The translations under genes and the position numbers were made by a program. 64,000 nucleotides of DNA from Lagopus muta. Taxonomy: Eukaryota; Chordata; Aves; Galliformes; Phasianidae. The stretch is taken from positions 6,925,505 through 6,989,504 of the forward strand of contig NC_064434.1 in the NCBI RefSeq assembly GCF_023343835.1, written 5' to 3'. Shown one piece after another: positions 15,101 to 24,660 of the stretch. Under the pieces are notes generated by a model, which worked only from the letters and a program-made list of their open reading frames with translations, did no database searches and had not been told where the DNA came from. Position 1 is the first letter of the stretch. Each line of letters begins with the position of its first letter.

Positions 15101-18100
15101 ACCATTAAGCATAAGCTTTGGCATTCATGCTGAAATCTACGACAGTTTAAGCCACAGCTTTCTCACAGCCCTTGCAATTTGGCCTCATATCCTCAAAAGA
15201 CTTTTCTTTTACGCTATGAAACATCATATATCTCACCTAGTTACCACGGAGCCATACAAGACCATTCAAACCAATTAAAAAAATGCTTATAGAATCATTT
15301 TCTTTGCTTCCCTGCTGTCCCAGAATCTAGCTGGAGCAGCTGAAAGTCATATATGAATGGGATGACTCCTACTGCTTTGTTTCACCAGGTCTGCTTCTGC
15401 ACAAACTGACAGCAGGAAACCTTCAGGAAGGATCACTCAGCTTTATTTACAAACAATAATTAATAATCATAAAAATGTTGGCCACTTCAAGGCAGAAAGA
15501 AAACTAGTGAAAATCAGAAGTGTTTCCAAAGAAGTTTATTCAGCTTCCAGTATGCTGAACAGCTAAAGGCAAGGCTAAGAAGAAAATTTAAAAGCATTAT
15601 TGACTAATTTACCCTCCATAGTTCTAGGCACACTGTAAATGACATCAGAGCTGAGGTAAATCTACAGTTTGTAAGGGTCTCCTATGCTACTTACATGGGC
15701 TATATCCAGCAGGTAGATCTGCAGGAAGAAGGAAGCTGCGCTCCCTGCCACTTGATTCGGGGCACCTCCTATGGCATAGCATAACTTGCTGCAAACTGAC
15801 ATGCCGTGTTCCTGTGCAAGAACAAACAGAAACTGATGAGAAAACCAAGGTACACACATAAAAACTACAGAAATCCAAATGTTGAAGTCTGAGGCTAGCA
15901 CCAAAATCATGTATTTGCTTCACAGGTATTCCATTAACAAAGCTGTGTGCCCTAAACCCCTACAATCATTGGAATGCTCATTCTTTTTTTGTTTGTTTGT
16001 TTGTTTTTAATAGTTTTGCTTCTTAATTCAGCATCTAAAAACAAACCACGGTTTTCCTACAATGCCATAGGTTTGCCTACCTGCTTCTCATAAGCTATTA
16101 AAAAGGAACCCGTTAACAAGCAAGAAGAACCAAAATGGATGTGGACCGGAGCGCTCAATTCAGATGTTAAAAACACCACGATCTTTCCTTTTTCTTTTTT
16201 CCTTTTAAAATAATTTCCTGTGTGAATCTTTCAGACCACGATAACTGGTATGTGTTTTCTTACCATAATCATTAGATGACATTCAAAGAGGTGGAAAATT
16301 TCTACAGTTAAAGGTAGACTGAATACATTCCAAAGATTCGTGTCCCAATCCTTCCTCAATTTGCCACAGGTTCCTGGTGAGGCTATTGCAGAAAAAACTT
16401 GACTCTGTATCATCTTTTTTTTTTTAACCATGAAAATTGACATAACAGAGAAACTGTGCTCCTTCAGCTGCATTTTGATGTGTTTGAAAAGTACCATATG
16501 CATCCAAGAATATTCTTTAATCAAACTGACCAATAAAGGTATGATAAAAGTTGAAAAGAAGGTTTGAAATTCTTAATTAAAAGACAAAATATGTACAGTC
16601 TAATAGAAATTCTAATGAAGAATGCCGTGCTTTCCACTAGTAAAAAAAATACCAGAAAGCTTTTAAAAACATCTCAGAATTAATTTAATTATGTAAAACT
16701 CAAAGTATCAGAAGACAGTGGCTCTATTAGTCCTGTATTCCCTTTGTAGGGACAGCGCATCCAACTCAAGTGTTGAGAAGTTTCACACATATTAAAGACT
16801 TCTGTCTTAAAGACTTCTGTCAAGAGAAACCAGGAGAGCAGCTGTGTTAATCTTGCCTCTGCTATGTCTCTGAACTGAATACACAAGCCCTCAATTCTTT
16901 CATTAGATCAAGATAATAATAGAGATATGGTAATGAGATCCCAAATGATGATAATATTCGGATGCATTGCCTCGATTCTGAATGCTATAAAATGTACTTA
17001 GCGCCATCACCTTCACTATATCATAGAGTTTTGATCAGTTTTAGACTTCCAGATGGAGCCTCTCATCATCTAATTGTTCTCCTTTGAACTGTTCTATCTG
17101 TGTGGGGGTGAGCAAGTGAGCACAGCGTCAGGACATTTCCCTTCTTCTGCATCTATAGAGAAAGAGCAAAAAGTCTCAGGCTAATCACAGCTCTCATTAC
17201 TGGCTTAGTCACACGTACACCACTTCTGTTAGAGGTGGCATCCCATTATTGTGCCTAAGTCAAGCAAACAGTATTAGGGCACTACTGCAAATTGGTGACA
17301 CCACAGCAGGGCTCACTTCTACTCCACATTGGTGATGGCAGCAGTGGAGCAGACTGACAGAATAGGGCCTGATGTGGAAGTGTGTATGAAGCAAAGGTGT
17401 GGACTTCAATTCCACACGTGTGGAAAAAATGACACCCACTGACATTAATCAATGCTTCCTGGATGTCTGGAGACCAAAGAGTGGATATCAGCTCAGCAAG
17501 ACGGTGGGTGATGCATTTCCACTGGTGCAGATTGTTCATGGCTGGTGAAAATGCAAATGGTGGTGACTACATTGAAAAACAGTGTTTTGTAGCTGAGAAT
17601 TTGATCTATCAAAATATGGTGCTCCTTGTATCTGTTGTCGTTTCCATGGAAATAAATAGGAGGCATTATTTTCGGAGCAACCTACACATGTCACAAAAGA
17701 TCTACACATGAATCACACGGAGTGTGGAGGGAACTTGGTTCATTTTAAACTTGCTGCCCGGTCCCCCCTGCTGTAAATAATCAATCAGTTACTCAAACTC
17801 CTGTTTAAGTTTTACTGTAATCATTGTGTTTTCTGCCTCAATATTTTTGAGGCACTGGTAGGAATGAAAGCAAGTCTCTGCACCTGTGGAGTGAAACTGT
17901 CCCTTCTAACTTCTGGGACCAACAGTAAAAACTAGAAAAGCTGACAGGATCTGGGTGAGCGAGCCTCCCCAGCCTTCGTTGGGATTGCATGATGCCAGAA
18001 ATTGTCTTGATAATCACAGATTCATTCAGGTTGGAAAAGACCTCAAACAGTCCAACCCCAACCCAGCCCACCGTGCCCACGTCCCTCAGTGCCACATCCC

Positions 18101-20251
18101 CACGGTTCTGGAACACCTCCAGGTTTGGTCATCCCACCACCTCCCTGGGCAGCTGTGCCACTGCATCATGCTCTTTTGGAGAAGAAATGTTTCCTAATAC
18201 TCAACCTAACACTCCCCTGGTGCAGCTTAAGGTCCTTACCTCTCATCCCAAAGGATGAGAACGTTGAAATGGCACCTGTGCAGTGATAGCAACCAGCAGC
18301 CTGGCTGTGAGCAGCTGAGGGAGGTTTTTTCTGTTACTCTGATGACCAAAGTCCCTGCTGCATTGCTACCTCGAGCAGCAGAGACTGATTTCTGAGAAAG
18401 CTGGTGAAAGCTTTTCCACCTGTGTAAGTTTGTTTGTAAGCTTGAAGTACTCCAGAAAACAGAGAGCTGAATGTGTGAGCAGTAATCAAGGGGAAAAATA
18501 CAAAGAGATTGTACTCGACATTCTGCTGTGAGAATGCAGCTGAATACAAATTACATAAACACCCAATTGCTTCTATGAGTTTTGGAAGGAAGGTGAGAGG
18601 GTGGGGTAGGAGGTAAGAGAAAGGAAAGTGATATTAAGATATGTTATTTTCTATTTTCAGATTAACTTGAAAATGTTGTACTTGTAGATGCTCCAGTCAT
18701 ATCCAAGTTCACTCTGTTTCAAGGTAAACCAAGACAGTGTAATAGGTGAGAAATTTGATATTGCTCTTTAAATAGAGTTAAATATATTGTTGCAGAATAA
18801 ATAATGCACTGTAGCTCCTTTATTTTCAAGTCTTCTGTGAGTAAAACCAAATTCAGTGCTTTACATTTTCTGTTCCCCAACAGAATGGGAATTGAATAGC
18901 ATAACAGTTCATCTTATTTACTTTAGGAAAAAAAGAAAGTCTTAACCACACTGAAAACACTTTGCAATGGCATGAAGATATTTCAGAAACATTACAGGCA
19001 CAAAGGTCTGCTGCAGGCATTTGGTCCTAAGCTATTCTTTATCTGCTCTGTCCAGAACCAAGGCAACATGTAATTTAAGAGTAACGAGAAGAGAAGGCAA
19101 AACCTGGAAGCCCCAGATAAATGCAGCTTTATCTGAGAAACAGTGACAATGCAGCTAACGAGGAGAAGCTTTTGAGTCAGCTTTTTTTCTCAATGTAGTT
19201 GTAATAGTCAAAGCTGCTGTTCTGTGAGTGACCATACAAGGTCCTCTTAAAAGCAGGAGTGCCACTGTGACAGGTGGGATCCCTAATCTCTCATGTTAGC
19301 TGTCTTGAAGGCTCTCTTTGGTTCGTTAGAGACATCATAACCTGATCCAGTGCCTGATTTAGTGGCAACCCTACCTGTGGAAGGGGTTGGAAATGGACGA
19401 TCTTCAAGGTCCCTTCCAGCCCAAAGCAGTCTGTGATCAGCCCATCCCTGAGCAGAGGAAATAGCAGGAATGGGGCTCAACTGCAGATGACTGGGAAGGG
19501 CACACCAAGGCTGGATGCAGCAGGAGGTTTCTGGGGTACTCTTCAAGCTGCCAGCAGCATAGAGCCAAGAGGCTGTGCGAGCCAAACTTGCTTTATCTTT
19601 GTTCAAAATGTTCCGATTTCTTCTGTGAACACCCCCCACACACACCTGCTTTGTAAACCCCTAAATTCACACCAGAACTGCACACGCCCCAAAGCATCCG
19701 ATGTTGACGAGCCCCATGGTTTGGCTGTACCTCAGACTGTTACAAAGCATCCAGGTTTACCCAATGCCCCAAAGGCACACAGGCGGCTGCACGCACCCTT
19801 CCAGCGCTCCTCACTGCTGGCCCCAGAGCACCGGGGATGGATGGCAGCGCTGGAACCGCCTCACACCTGCAGCACCGATGGGGAGCGGCTGCCTGAGGAG
19901 CTCAGCGCCCTCACGGCTCTCTCCTGCTACAGACACGTGTGCCTAGACGGAAGGACAGCCGCAGGGCGTGAATGTGCTTTCTCCAGCTGCCAAATGGGAC
20001 AGCAAGGGTTGTCTTCTATTCGAGGGAAAGCATCAGAGGTACATCGATCTCGATGACAGAGGAGAGATTGAAGAGCTGAAGAATTCAGCTCTCTCACAGC
20101 CCCTCCGACGCGCACACTCCCTTCTCGCCGAGGACGGAAAGCTGCAGACCACCTCTCGGCGCCTCGGGACCCGGCCGTCACCTACCCCCACTCGGGAGCC
20201 GCTTACCTTCTCCTCCTCCCGCTCCGGGCTGTCCCTCGCAGCCCCCGCCAT
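83..20251 (-). CDS. MFSD2B: MFSD2B, S1P exporter, exons 1-7 (3' part outside window)
   Basis: Seven coding exons on the minus strand (20251-20207, 15811-15695, 12453-12329, 9173-9050, 7605-7527, 4776-4598, 173-83) join with consistent phase into residues 1-253 of a major facilitator superfamily protein. All have GT donors and AG acceptors. The chain carries family-typical segments: [10 protein letters not shown] at about 26-35, TDPVAGFF at 74-81 in the GPH-type cation-symporter region of TM2/3, [10 protein letters not shown] at about 108-117, [13 protein letters not shown] at 139-151 and [17 protein letters not shown] at 157-173. Known MFSD2B exports sphingosine-1-phosphate from erythrocytes and platelets; MFSD2A, its paralogue, takes up lysophosphatidylcholine. 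I choose MFSD2B over MFSD2A because the gene lies next to UBXN2A and ATAD2B, as in mammals. The start ATG has an ideal context (ACCATGG) in a CpG island. The remaining C-terminal helices lie to the left of base 1. Confidence 0.93.
2053..2478 (-). mobile_element. CR1 LINE fragment, reverse
   Basis: Starts with AGAATCACAGAATCACC, the reverse complement of the CR1 3' octamers, then AAGGTTGGAAAAGACC and the familiar CACCTCCCTGGGCA. It covers the 3' UTR and the end of ORF2, truncated at the 5' side as usual for CR1. Confidence 0.88.
2838..2867. repeat. AT/TA microsatellite
   Basis: Short run of alternating A and T with CATATA steps in MFSD2B intron 6. Confidence 0.8.
3764..3786. repeat. Perfect 9-bp inverted repeat, 5-base loop
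   Basis: Arms TTCTCAGAT and ATCTGAGAA around AATTG, within MFSD2B intron 6. It could be chance; no associated gene is seen. Confidence 0.7.
4598..4776 (-). CDS. MFSD2B: MFSD2B coding exon 6, enlarged extracellular loop
   Basis: 179 nt. The first two bases complete R164 and the exon encodes residues 165-223. It runs from [20 protein letters not shown] (helix) into a Ser/Thr/Pro-rich loop with two N-glycosylation sequons, N199-T-T and N208-S-T. Ends in phase 0 at donor GTAAGT. From memory, the mammalian MFSD2B loop is considerably shorter, while MFSD2A is known to be N-glycosylated in the same loop. Confidence 0.92.
4777..7526 (-). other. MFSD2B: MFSD2B intron 5
   Basis: Intron of 2.75 kb with AT-rich unique sequence. 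I see no recognisable repeat, exon or RNA gene; the open frame at 6486-6830 has no recognisable features. Confidence 0.85.
7527..7605 (-). CDS. MFSD2B: MFSD2B coding exon 5
   Basis: 79 nt encoding residues 138-163 plus the first base of R164: [20 protein letters not shown] followed by DSATAY. The VPYxALTMxLxxDxxERDxATAYR block is a strong MFSD2 signature. The exon is too short and too strongly spliced to stand out as a long open frame. Acceptor CCTAG, donor GTGAGT. Confidence 0.93.
7606..9049 (-). other. MFSD2B: MFSD2B intron 4
   Basis: Intron of 1.4 kb containing a CR1 3' end at 8640-8757. No other feature is supported. Confidence 0.85.
8640..8757 (+). mobile_element. CR1 LINE 3' end, forward
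   Basis: Reads TCTGGTGGTTGGTAACCCTG and AGGCCATTCTATGATTCTAT, the canonical CR1 3' tail with its octamer repeats. Strongly 5'-truncated. Confidence 0.88.
9050..9173 (-). CDS. MFSD2B: MFSD2B coding exon 4
   Basis: 124 nt. The first base completes W96 and the exon then encodes residues 97-137, including [20 protein letters not shown] and [15 protein letters not shown], two transmembrane helices. Acceptor TTTGCAG, donor GTAAGT. It ends in phase 0. Confidence 0.94.
10946..11312 (-). mobile_element. CR1 LINE fragment, reverse
   Basis: Begins AATCATAGAATCACAGAATC, then GGCCTGGGTTGCAAAGGCCC and GGTCACCAACCAGCAGACC. A fairly young copy by its close match to the consensus phrases I know. Confidence 0.9.
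11348..11374. repeat. Perfect 12-bp inverted repeat, 3-base loop
   Basis: Arms ACTAAGTAGTTT and AAACTACTTAGT separated by TGC. It lies about 35 bp past the 5' end of a CR1 in MFSD2B intron 3. Confidence 0.9.
12329..12453 (-). CDS. MFSD2B: MFSD2B coding exon 3
   Basis: 125 nt, starts in phase 0 and ends two bases into the codon for W96. It encodes residues 55-95, including [20 protein letters not shown]. The Asp in TDP (D75) matches the conserved acidic residue in this family's TM2 that is linked to sodium-coupled transport in MFSD2A. Acceptor ATTTTCAG, donor GTAAGC. Confidence 0.94.
12454..15694 (-). other. MFSD2B: MFSD2B intron 2
   Basis: Intron of 3.2 kb with one CR1 fragment (13832-14105). 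The rest is unassigned unique sequence. Confidence 0.85.
13832..14105 (-). mobile_element. CR1 LINE fragment, reverse
   Basis: Begins TTCACAGAATCACAGAATCC followed by GAGTTGGAAGGGACCGAAGT. The distal part encodes, on the minus strand, remnants of the ORF2 C-terminus ([20 protein letters not shown]). Confidence 0.88.
15695..15811 (-). CDS. MFSD2B: MFSD2B coding exon 2
   Basis: 117 nt, phase 0 at both ends, residues 16-54. It contains the first transmembrane helix with [16 protein letters not shown] and [10 protein letters not shown], the conserved first-helix pattern of the MFSD2 family. The acceptor is TTGCACAG and the donor GTAAGT. Confidence 0.93.
15984..16008. repeat. (TTTG)n microsatellite with flanking T run
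   Basis: Seven T followed by four to five GTTT units in MFSD2B intron 1. Confidence 0.85.
17228..17685. mobile_element. Mariner-like element, internally deleted relic
   Basis: The right end, read on the minus strand, is TAGGTTGCTCCGAAAATAAT, typical of mariner-family terminal repeats in galliform birds. The left end GTTAGAGGTGGCATCCCATT is a decayed counterpart. Between them, plus-strand frames carry scraps resembling a transposase: a start-like segment ([16 protein letters not shown], about 17470-17518) runs directly into an end-like segment ([19 protein letters not shown], about 17557-17613). At about 0.46 kb it is far shorter than an autonomous element. Galluhop-type origin is my inference. 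Confidence 0.62.
18012..18262 (-). mobile_element. CR1 LINE fragment, reverse
   Basis: AATCACAGATTCATTCAGGT followed by TGGAAAAGACCTC and CACCTCCCTGGGCAGCTGTG. Lies in MFSD2B intron 1. Confidence 0.86.
19335..19440 (+). mobile_element. Degraded CR1 3' end, forward
   Basis: CCTGTGGAAGGGGTTGGAAA, GATCTTCAAGGTCCCTTCCA and a decayed CAGTCTGTGATC end resemble the CR1 3' consensus. The left boundary is uncertain. Confidence 0.65.
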
Positions 20252-20640
20252 GGTGCTGCGGACAGCACAGCCCCGTCCGACACCTGCGTGCCCGGGGCGG
20301 AAGGAAGGAGAGGGACAGCGCGGGCGATGCCCCCCCCTTCCCGCCCGCAGCGCTCGTGAGGAGCCGAAGGTGCTATCTCTGCTCTCCGCGCTCGGGGGGA
20401 GGCACTCCCCGCGAGGGCTGCGGGTACCTTTCCGGCCTGCCGTGCCCTCACACGCGCCCTCGCTCTGCCCCGAGAGGTGACACTGAGGCTTTATTCTACC
20501 CGAAGCCGCTGGACAGCGGGAGCGCCCGCGGCAAAGGGAGCCCGAACCCGAGCCCGCCCCGCCGCTCCCCTCAGAGCCCCGCGCCTGAGGAGCGGGCAGC
20601 AACTCCTCGGGCACGGAGCGCTCGGACCTGTTGCAAGACT
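20080..20640 (-). promoter_or_regulatory. MFSD2B: CpG-island promoter of MFSD2B
   Basis: A sharp GC- and CpG-rich block flanked by AT-rich DNA surrounds exon 1 and its ATG. Transcription should start upstream of 20251, at higher coordinates. I see no convincing TATA box. The long open frames on both strands here are by-products of the base composition. Confidence 0.75.
20207..20251 (-). CDS. MFSD2B: MFSD2B coding exon 1
   Basis: Encodes the 15-residue cytoplasmic N-terminus [15 protein letters not shown], ending in phase 0 before the donor GTAAGC. The ATG (20251-20249) has A at -3 and G at +4. It lies in a CpG island and is separated from exon 2 by a 4.4-kb intron. Confidence 0.88.
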
Positions 20641-21007
20641 ACGAAGCACAACGGCTGCTGCCTTAATTTAGGCAGTACAAGTTCACCACCGACAGCACTT
20701 CCCTCAGCGAGCGAGTCCGTGGCAAGAAGTGCATTTTCAACGATGAGTTCTTTTCCTGTTTGTCAAAGATAGTTTAAACACAGCAACAAGCATCTCGTAA
20801 AGGCAGTGGCTAAGCTATGCGTGCAGCATTTCCCCTTCAGATAGAGCTGCTGCTGCGGTTCATTATCTGCTATGCTCACTCGGTGGTAATAAGGACCATC
20901 ACAACCAGGTAGCAAAATTCTGAAAGAAGGAAGAATTTTAAAAAGTCATTCTATCACAACACTACAGTTGTTTTTAGCATAAAGTCGAAACCCAGGCTTT
21001 ACTACAA

Positions 21008-21345
21008 GTTCATTGAATCATTAAGGTTGGAAAGACCAATGAGATCCAACCATCGGTCCGTTCCTGTGACCAGTGCAGTACAGTGGGATCATCAGCTCCC
21101 TGATCCTGCTAACTACACTATTTCTGCTACCGCTGATGCCGTTGGCCTTCTTCACCACCTGGGCACGCTGCTGGCTTACAGTCAGTTGTCTGTCGGTTAA
21201 TACCTCCACATCCTTCTCCTTACAGCTTGCCAGCCACTCTGCTCCAAGCCCGTAGCGATGCATGGGGTTTTTGCAACCAAAATGCAGCATCCAGCACTTG
21301 GTCTTGCTGAACTCCATCCCATTGCACTCAGCTCATCAATCCAGC
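21008..21345 (-). mobile_element. CR1 LINE fragment with ORF2 remnant, reverse
   Basis: On the minus strand it reads [20 protein letters not shown] and later [20 protein letters not shown], remnants of the C-terminal reverse-transcriptase region of avian CR1. Reading is broken relative to an intact ORF2, and the 3' octamers are nearly lost (near 21009). Confidence 0.85.
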
Positions 21346-21899
21346 TAATAAATTACTAGGTTTCACTTAAAAGCATTTAGACCCCAAAGTGTCCTTAAGG
21401 GCTAAGGGTGGATGCTGAACTGCTCAGTGCATTATCCCAACATGGTATTTTTGGAACAAATTCTAAGCTAGATGCAAGTTGGAATATTTTTAACATCGGA
21501 ATGCTTAGCTCAAACTCAACACATAGGTTCTTCTCTTTCGCTTCAGACATTATATCCAAAATACATGAAATCTTTGTTAGCTACATTTATGTACTTCTTC
21601 ACAAAGGAAAAACTAGATAAAACATTTCCTCTCCCTGGCCAAAGCACAATAGGTGCCTACAGCACTGAGCAACAGATGAGCTGCCCGTAGTATCTGGACA
21701 GCCTCATCAGTCTTACAAATTGACCAAAACCAATTAGTTCTAAAACAGCTCTGTATTCACTCCAAGCATTTTCTCTCTGTTAGGAAGTGTTACCCAATCA
21801 CAGTTTCTTGCTCTTTTTAATTTCCTGAAAGTACTTTCTAGTCTAATATAAAATGGTGCTGACTGCACTAATCCTGACTTCTGAGATACCTGCTCCCAT

Positions 21900-22076
21900 T
21901 CTGTTCCCAGCACTGGCACAGGTTGCCCAAGGAGGCTGTGGATGCCCCATCCCTGGAGGCATTCAGGGCCAGGCTGGTTGTGGCTCTGGGCAGCCTGGTC
22001 TGCTGGTTGGTGACCCTGCACACAGCAGGGGGTTGGAACTGGATGACCAGCCCAGGCCATTCTATGATTCTGTAAT
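21900..22076 (+). mobile_element. CR1 LINE 3' end, forward
   Basis: GGTTGCCCAAGGAGGCTGTG, GGTGACCCTGCACACAGCAG and CCATTCTATGATTCTGTAAT identify it clearly. It is in the same subfamily style as the copy at 10946-11312, in the opposite orientation. Confidence 0.9.
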
Positions 22077-22834
22077 TAAGATCATTCAATTTCTTGCAGC
22101 ACTTCAGACTACAAACACACTGAAGTCTACCAAAGCTGGAAAGAGTTGGAAAGCACACTGTATAGCCAAGAGAGAATCAACCTACCTGATCTCTTAAAAC
22201 ACTGGTAGCAGGAATGAATCAATGTTGAAATATTAAGCTCCTTTCCAAAAACCAAATCTGACAACAAGCAAAACAACCTTACCTACCTAAACATTGTATT
22301 TTCTCCTTTTAAATTCCATTTTACATAAACACTTCATAATCTTTTCATTTAATTTCTGTTGTAAACACAGGAGTAGTGTACTGCTACTTTGAAGTTACAC
22401 GAACCTTTTAGATAAGAATAACTGTGTTTTACAATCAAGCATGTGTATTTCTCTAATATTTGGTTTTACATTAAGACTAATCCAAAAGAACTGATAAATT
22501 AAAGCCACTGTTCAAGCTAAGGGTAGAATATATGCCTGCAAGTGACTTGTCTCTTCAGTTTTATCAAGGAATTTGTCTGGTTATTTTTTCCTACAGCTAG
22601 AGATTTCGCAGGCTTTTCATGTAATGGAAAAGAGAATGGAAGAGCAAACAAAACGCAATTGTATAATTTACTACACAAACCTGAATGATGCAGTAACACA
22701 GCAAGTTTATAGCACTGAAAGCAGTGCATACTGTATTGCATAGCTTTCAGATATTCACTTTTTGAATACATGGGAGTAGTTATTTGTGCAGTTGACTTCA
22801 ATTTGACTGTCCTCAAATGTCCTCAGTGCTCCAG

Positions 22835-22998
22835 CACTGAGAAAGTTGCAAAGTTGCCCAAAGAGGCTGTGGAGTTTCCTTGGAGATCTCTAAGAGCCAC
22901 CTGGATGTGGTGCTGGCACTCTGCTTTGAGTTCCCCTGGTTGGATCAGATGGACCCTCTGAGGTCCCTGCCAATCTCAGCCATCCTGCAACTCTGAGA
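22835..22998 (+). mobile_element. Degraded CR1 fragment, forward
   Basis: GTTGCCCAAAGAGGCTGTGG, GCCACCTGGATGTGGTGCTG and GAGGTCCCTGCCAATCTCAG follow CR1 order, with an eroded 3' end (CCTGCAACTCTGAG). Confidence 0.8.
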
Positions 22999-23194
22999 GA
23001 GACTCTGGAACAAAACTGGCAGTTTTATGTTCCTGTAAATGAAATAAGTCCATCCTTAGCATGAAGTAACAGGACTTTTAGAAAGAATTAGTCATTTCAA
23101 TTAAATAATTTTCTATTTAGAAGAACAGAGAAGCCCAAAATGATCTTTAACCACGCAAAAGAAGTTCAACTCTGACAACCACCCATTTGTGTAG

Positions 23195-24356
23195 GTAGCA
23201 CAAACAAGTCAGCATTTATTGAAGGCCCCAAGAAAGTCTTTACCGAGAGACTCTAGGTCCATACACAAACCCGTATGTGATTTAACACAACCAGTACAAA
23301 ATATATATATTTAGTCCTTAATGTTCTCCTTTAGCAAAACCTGGGATGGTTGGGTATAAATCTTACGCCAAAAGCACAAGGACAAAAAAAAAAAAGAAAA
23401 AAGATTTGGATGGAAACGGGGTGAAGGGGTAGAGGAGAAGCCTCAGTTTTCAAATACAGATTTTACATATCTTTGAAGTTTGCCTACATGCTGTTGACAT
23501 CTCATCAGATGGCTAGCTCAGGACAGAGACAGATATGTAGTACAAAAACAGCTGTGTCCCTCTAAGCCACTACAGCCACATGGCAAACTACAGAAAAATG
23601 AAGTTTCTCTGTGACGAGGCTAAAAGCAGATCTGTATCCTAGTGAGCCAGGTAGTTTAACATCACCCTGTCTGTAAGATACCTGTAGCAGAACACAAGAG
23701 ACAGAAAACACTTCAACCATTAGGAATAACAATTCCTTCAGAGCTTACTTTGAGGCACTTCATATCCAGTATGCACCAGGCTACCTAATTTCAATCTTCT
23801 CACACATGCACCTACCATCATGTGAAGACTTAATAGGACATTCACACTGCAGATATTGTGATGAAATAGTAATTAAATACTAATGATACTTACACTGATT
23901 TTCAAAATACTTAGAGGAGTTCAAATGTGAACTTCCCTGCAGCATCTATTGCCTGTTACTAAAACAAGAAGGGAAACTGGAGCAACTTATATTGAAGTAT
24001 AAATTAAATCAATCAGTTCAGTTTCTCTTTAGTCCAAAGTGCAAAAATAAATATTGTTTTTCCCTAAAGTGTGTTACCAGTAGTAATTAAGTCTCAGAGT
24101 ACCATTCCACCTAAGTATACTCATTAAAGAACATGCTAGCAAAGCCAAGGAAATCATAAGGATAACCCCTGCCGTACAGTTACCTCTGCTGCATTATTCA
24201 GCCAGGCTCTGATCACCAAAATTAGTTGAAAATATGTTTGTCACAGCAAATTACAGCACAGCACACACCTGCTCCCTAAGATCACACTAGGTAAGAATGA
24301 TAGTGCATCCAGATATTGCTGGTTACGTTTGGTCTAGTTCTGCCTGTGTGCAGCTT
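23195..24356 (-). other. UBXN2A: UBXN2A 3' UTR
   Basis: About 1.16 kb of AT-rich sequence follows the stop and ends at the poly(A) signal below. No repeat was recognised within it. The end point is inferred from the signal and not from transcripts. Confidence 0.55.
23215..23220 (-). terminator. UBXN2A: UBXN2A poly(A) signal AATAAA
   Basis: A minus-strand AATAAA lies about 1.14 kb past the stop. Downstream of it come GT-rich stretches (TTGTTTGTG, then GGGTGGTTGT) typical of a cleavage-stimulation region. It is the clearest such hexamer I found between the stop and the next gene. Confidence 0.55.
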
Positions 24357-24660
24357 TCAGTTAGCTATAAACTGATCTGAAGTTGTGCTTTTGATAGCGG
24401 TTTTTTGCTCATTCCTGAGCCGTCCATTAGGTGCAGCAGCAGTTTTACAGTCACTGTCAGGAGCTTTCAGCACTGAGAGTCTAAAAGGTTCAGTTGTTTT
24501 CTGAAGTCTCTGAACAACAACAGCATTTTGCAACTTTGCTTCCTGTAGTGTCAGCGTCTCATCTTGCAGTTCTCGAAAGGGCAGCGAAGTAGTCAGCATG
24601 AAGGGAACACCTCCCTCTGATCCTTGATACTTTGTTATGAAGTCTCTGACGTGGCTTATT
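24357..24660 (-). CDS. UBXN2A: UBXN2A exon 7 (UBX C-terminal half, tail and stop)
   Basis: 304 nt including the TGA at 24359-24357, residues 196-295. ISHVRDFITKYQGSEGG begins the UBX helix and SLPFRELQDETLTLQEAKLQ the later part of the fold. The UBX core ends near VVVQRLQKT (about 247), after which a basic, Ser/Thr-rich tail of about 45 residues follows. Acceptor TTCTCAG. Confidence 0.94.

Larger units (their letters stand above)
15812..20206 (-). other. MFSD2B: MFSD2B intron 1
   Basis: Intron of 4.4 kb. It carries a (TTTG)n tract, a mariner-like deletion derivative (17228-17685), two CR1 fragments (18012-18262, 19335-19440), and the edge of the promoter CpG island near the exon 1 end. Confidence 0.85.
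20640..23194. other. Intergenic region between UBXN2A 3' end and MFSD2B promoter
   Basis: About 2.5 kb holding three CR1 fragments (21008-21345, 21900-22076, 22835-22998) in otherwise AT-rich sequence. I see no gene. The two flanking genes are on the same strand, so the UBXN2A poly(A) site and the MFSD2B promoter face the same way. Confidence 0.7.

Noticed and set aside
1..20251. Assignment of the left gene to MFSD2A
   Set aside because: The residues alone fit either paralogue broadly, but neighbours UBXN2A and ATAD2B point to MFSD2B.
19433..20614. Long open frames on both strands (207 aa plus, 193 aa minus) near 20 kb
   Set aside because: They lie in the MFSD2B CpG island, where stop codons are rare. 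No family features, and the minus frame merely contains MFSD2B exon 1 in passing.
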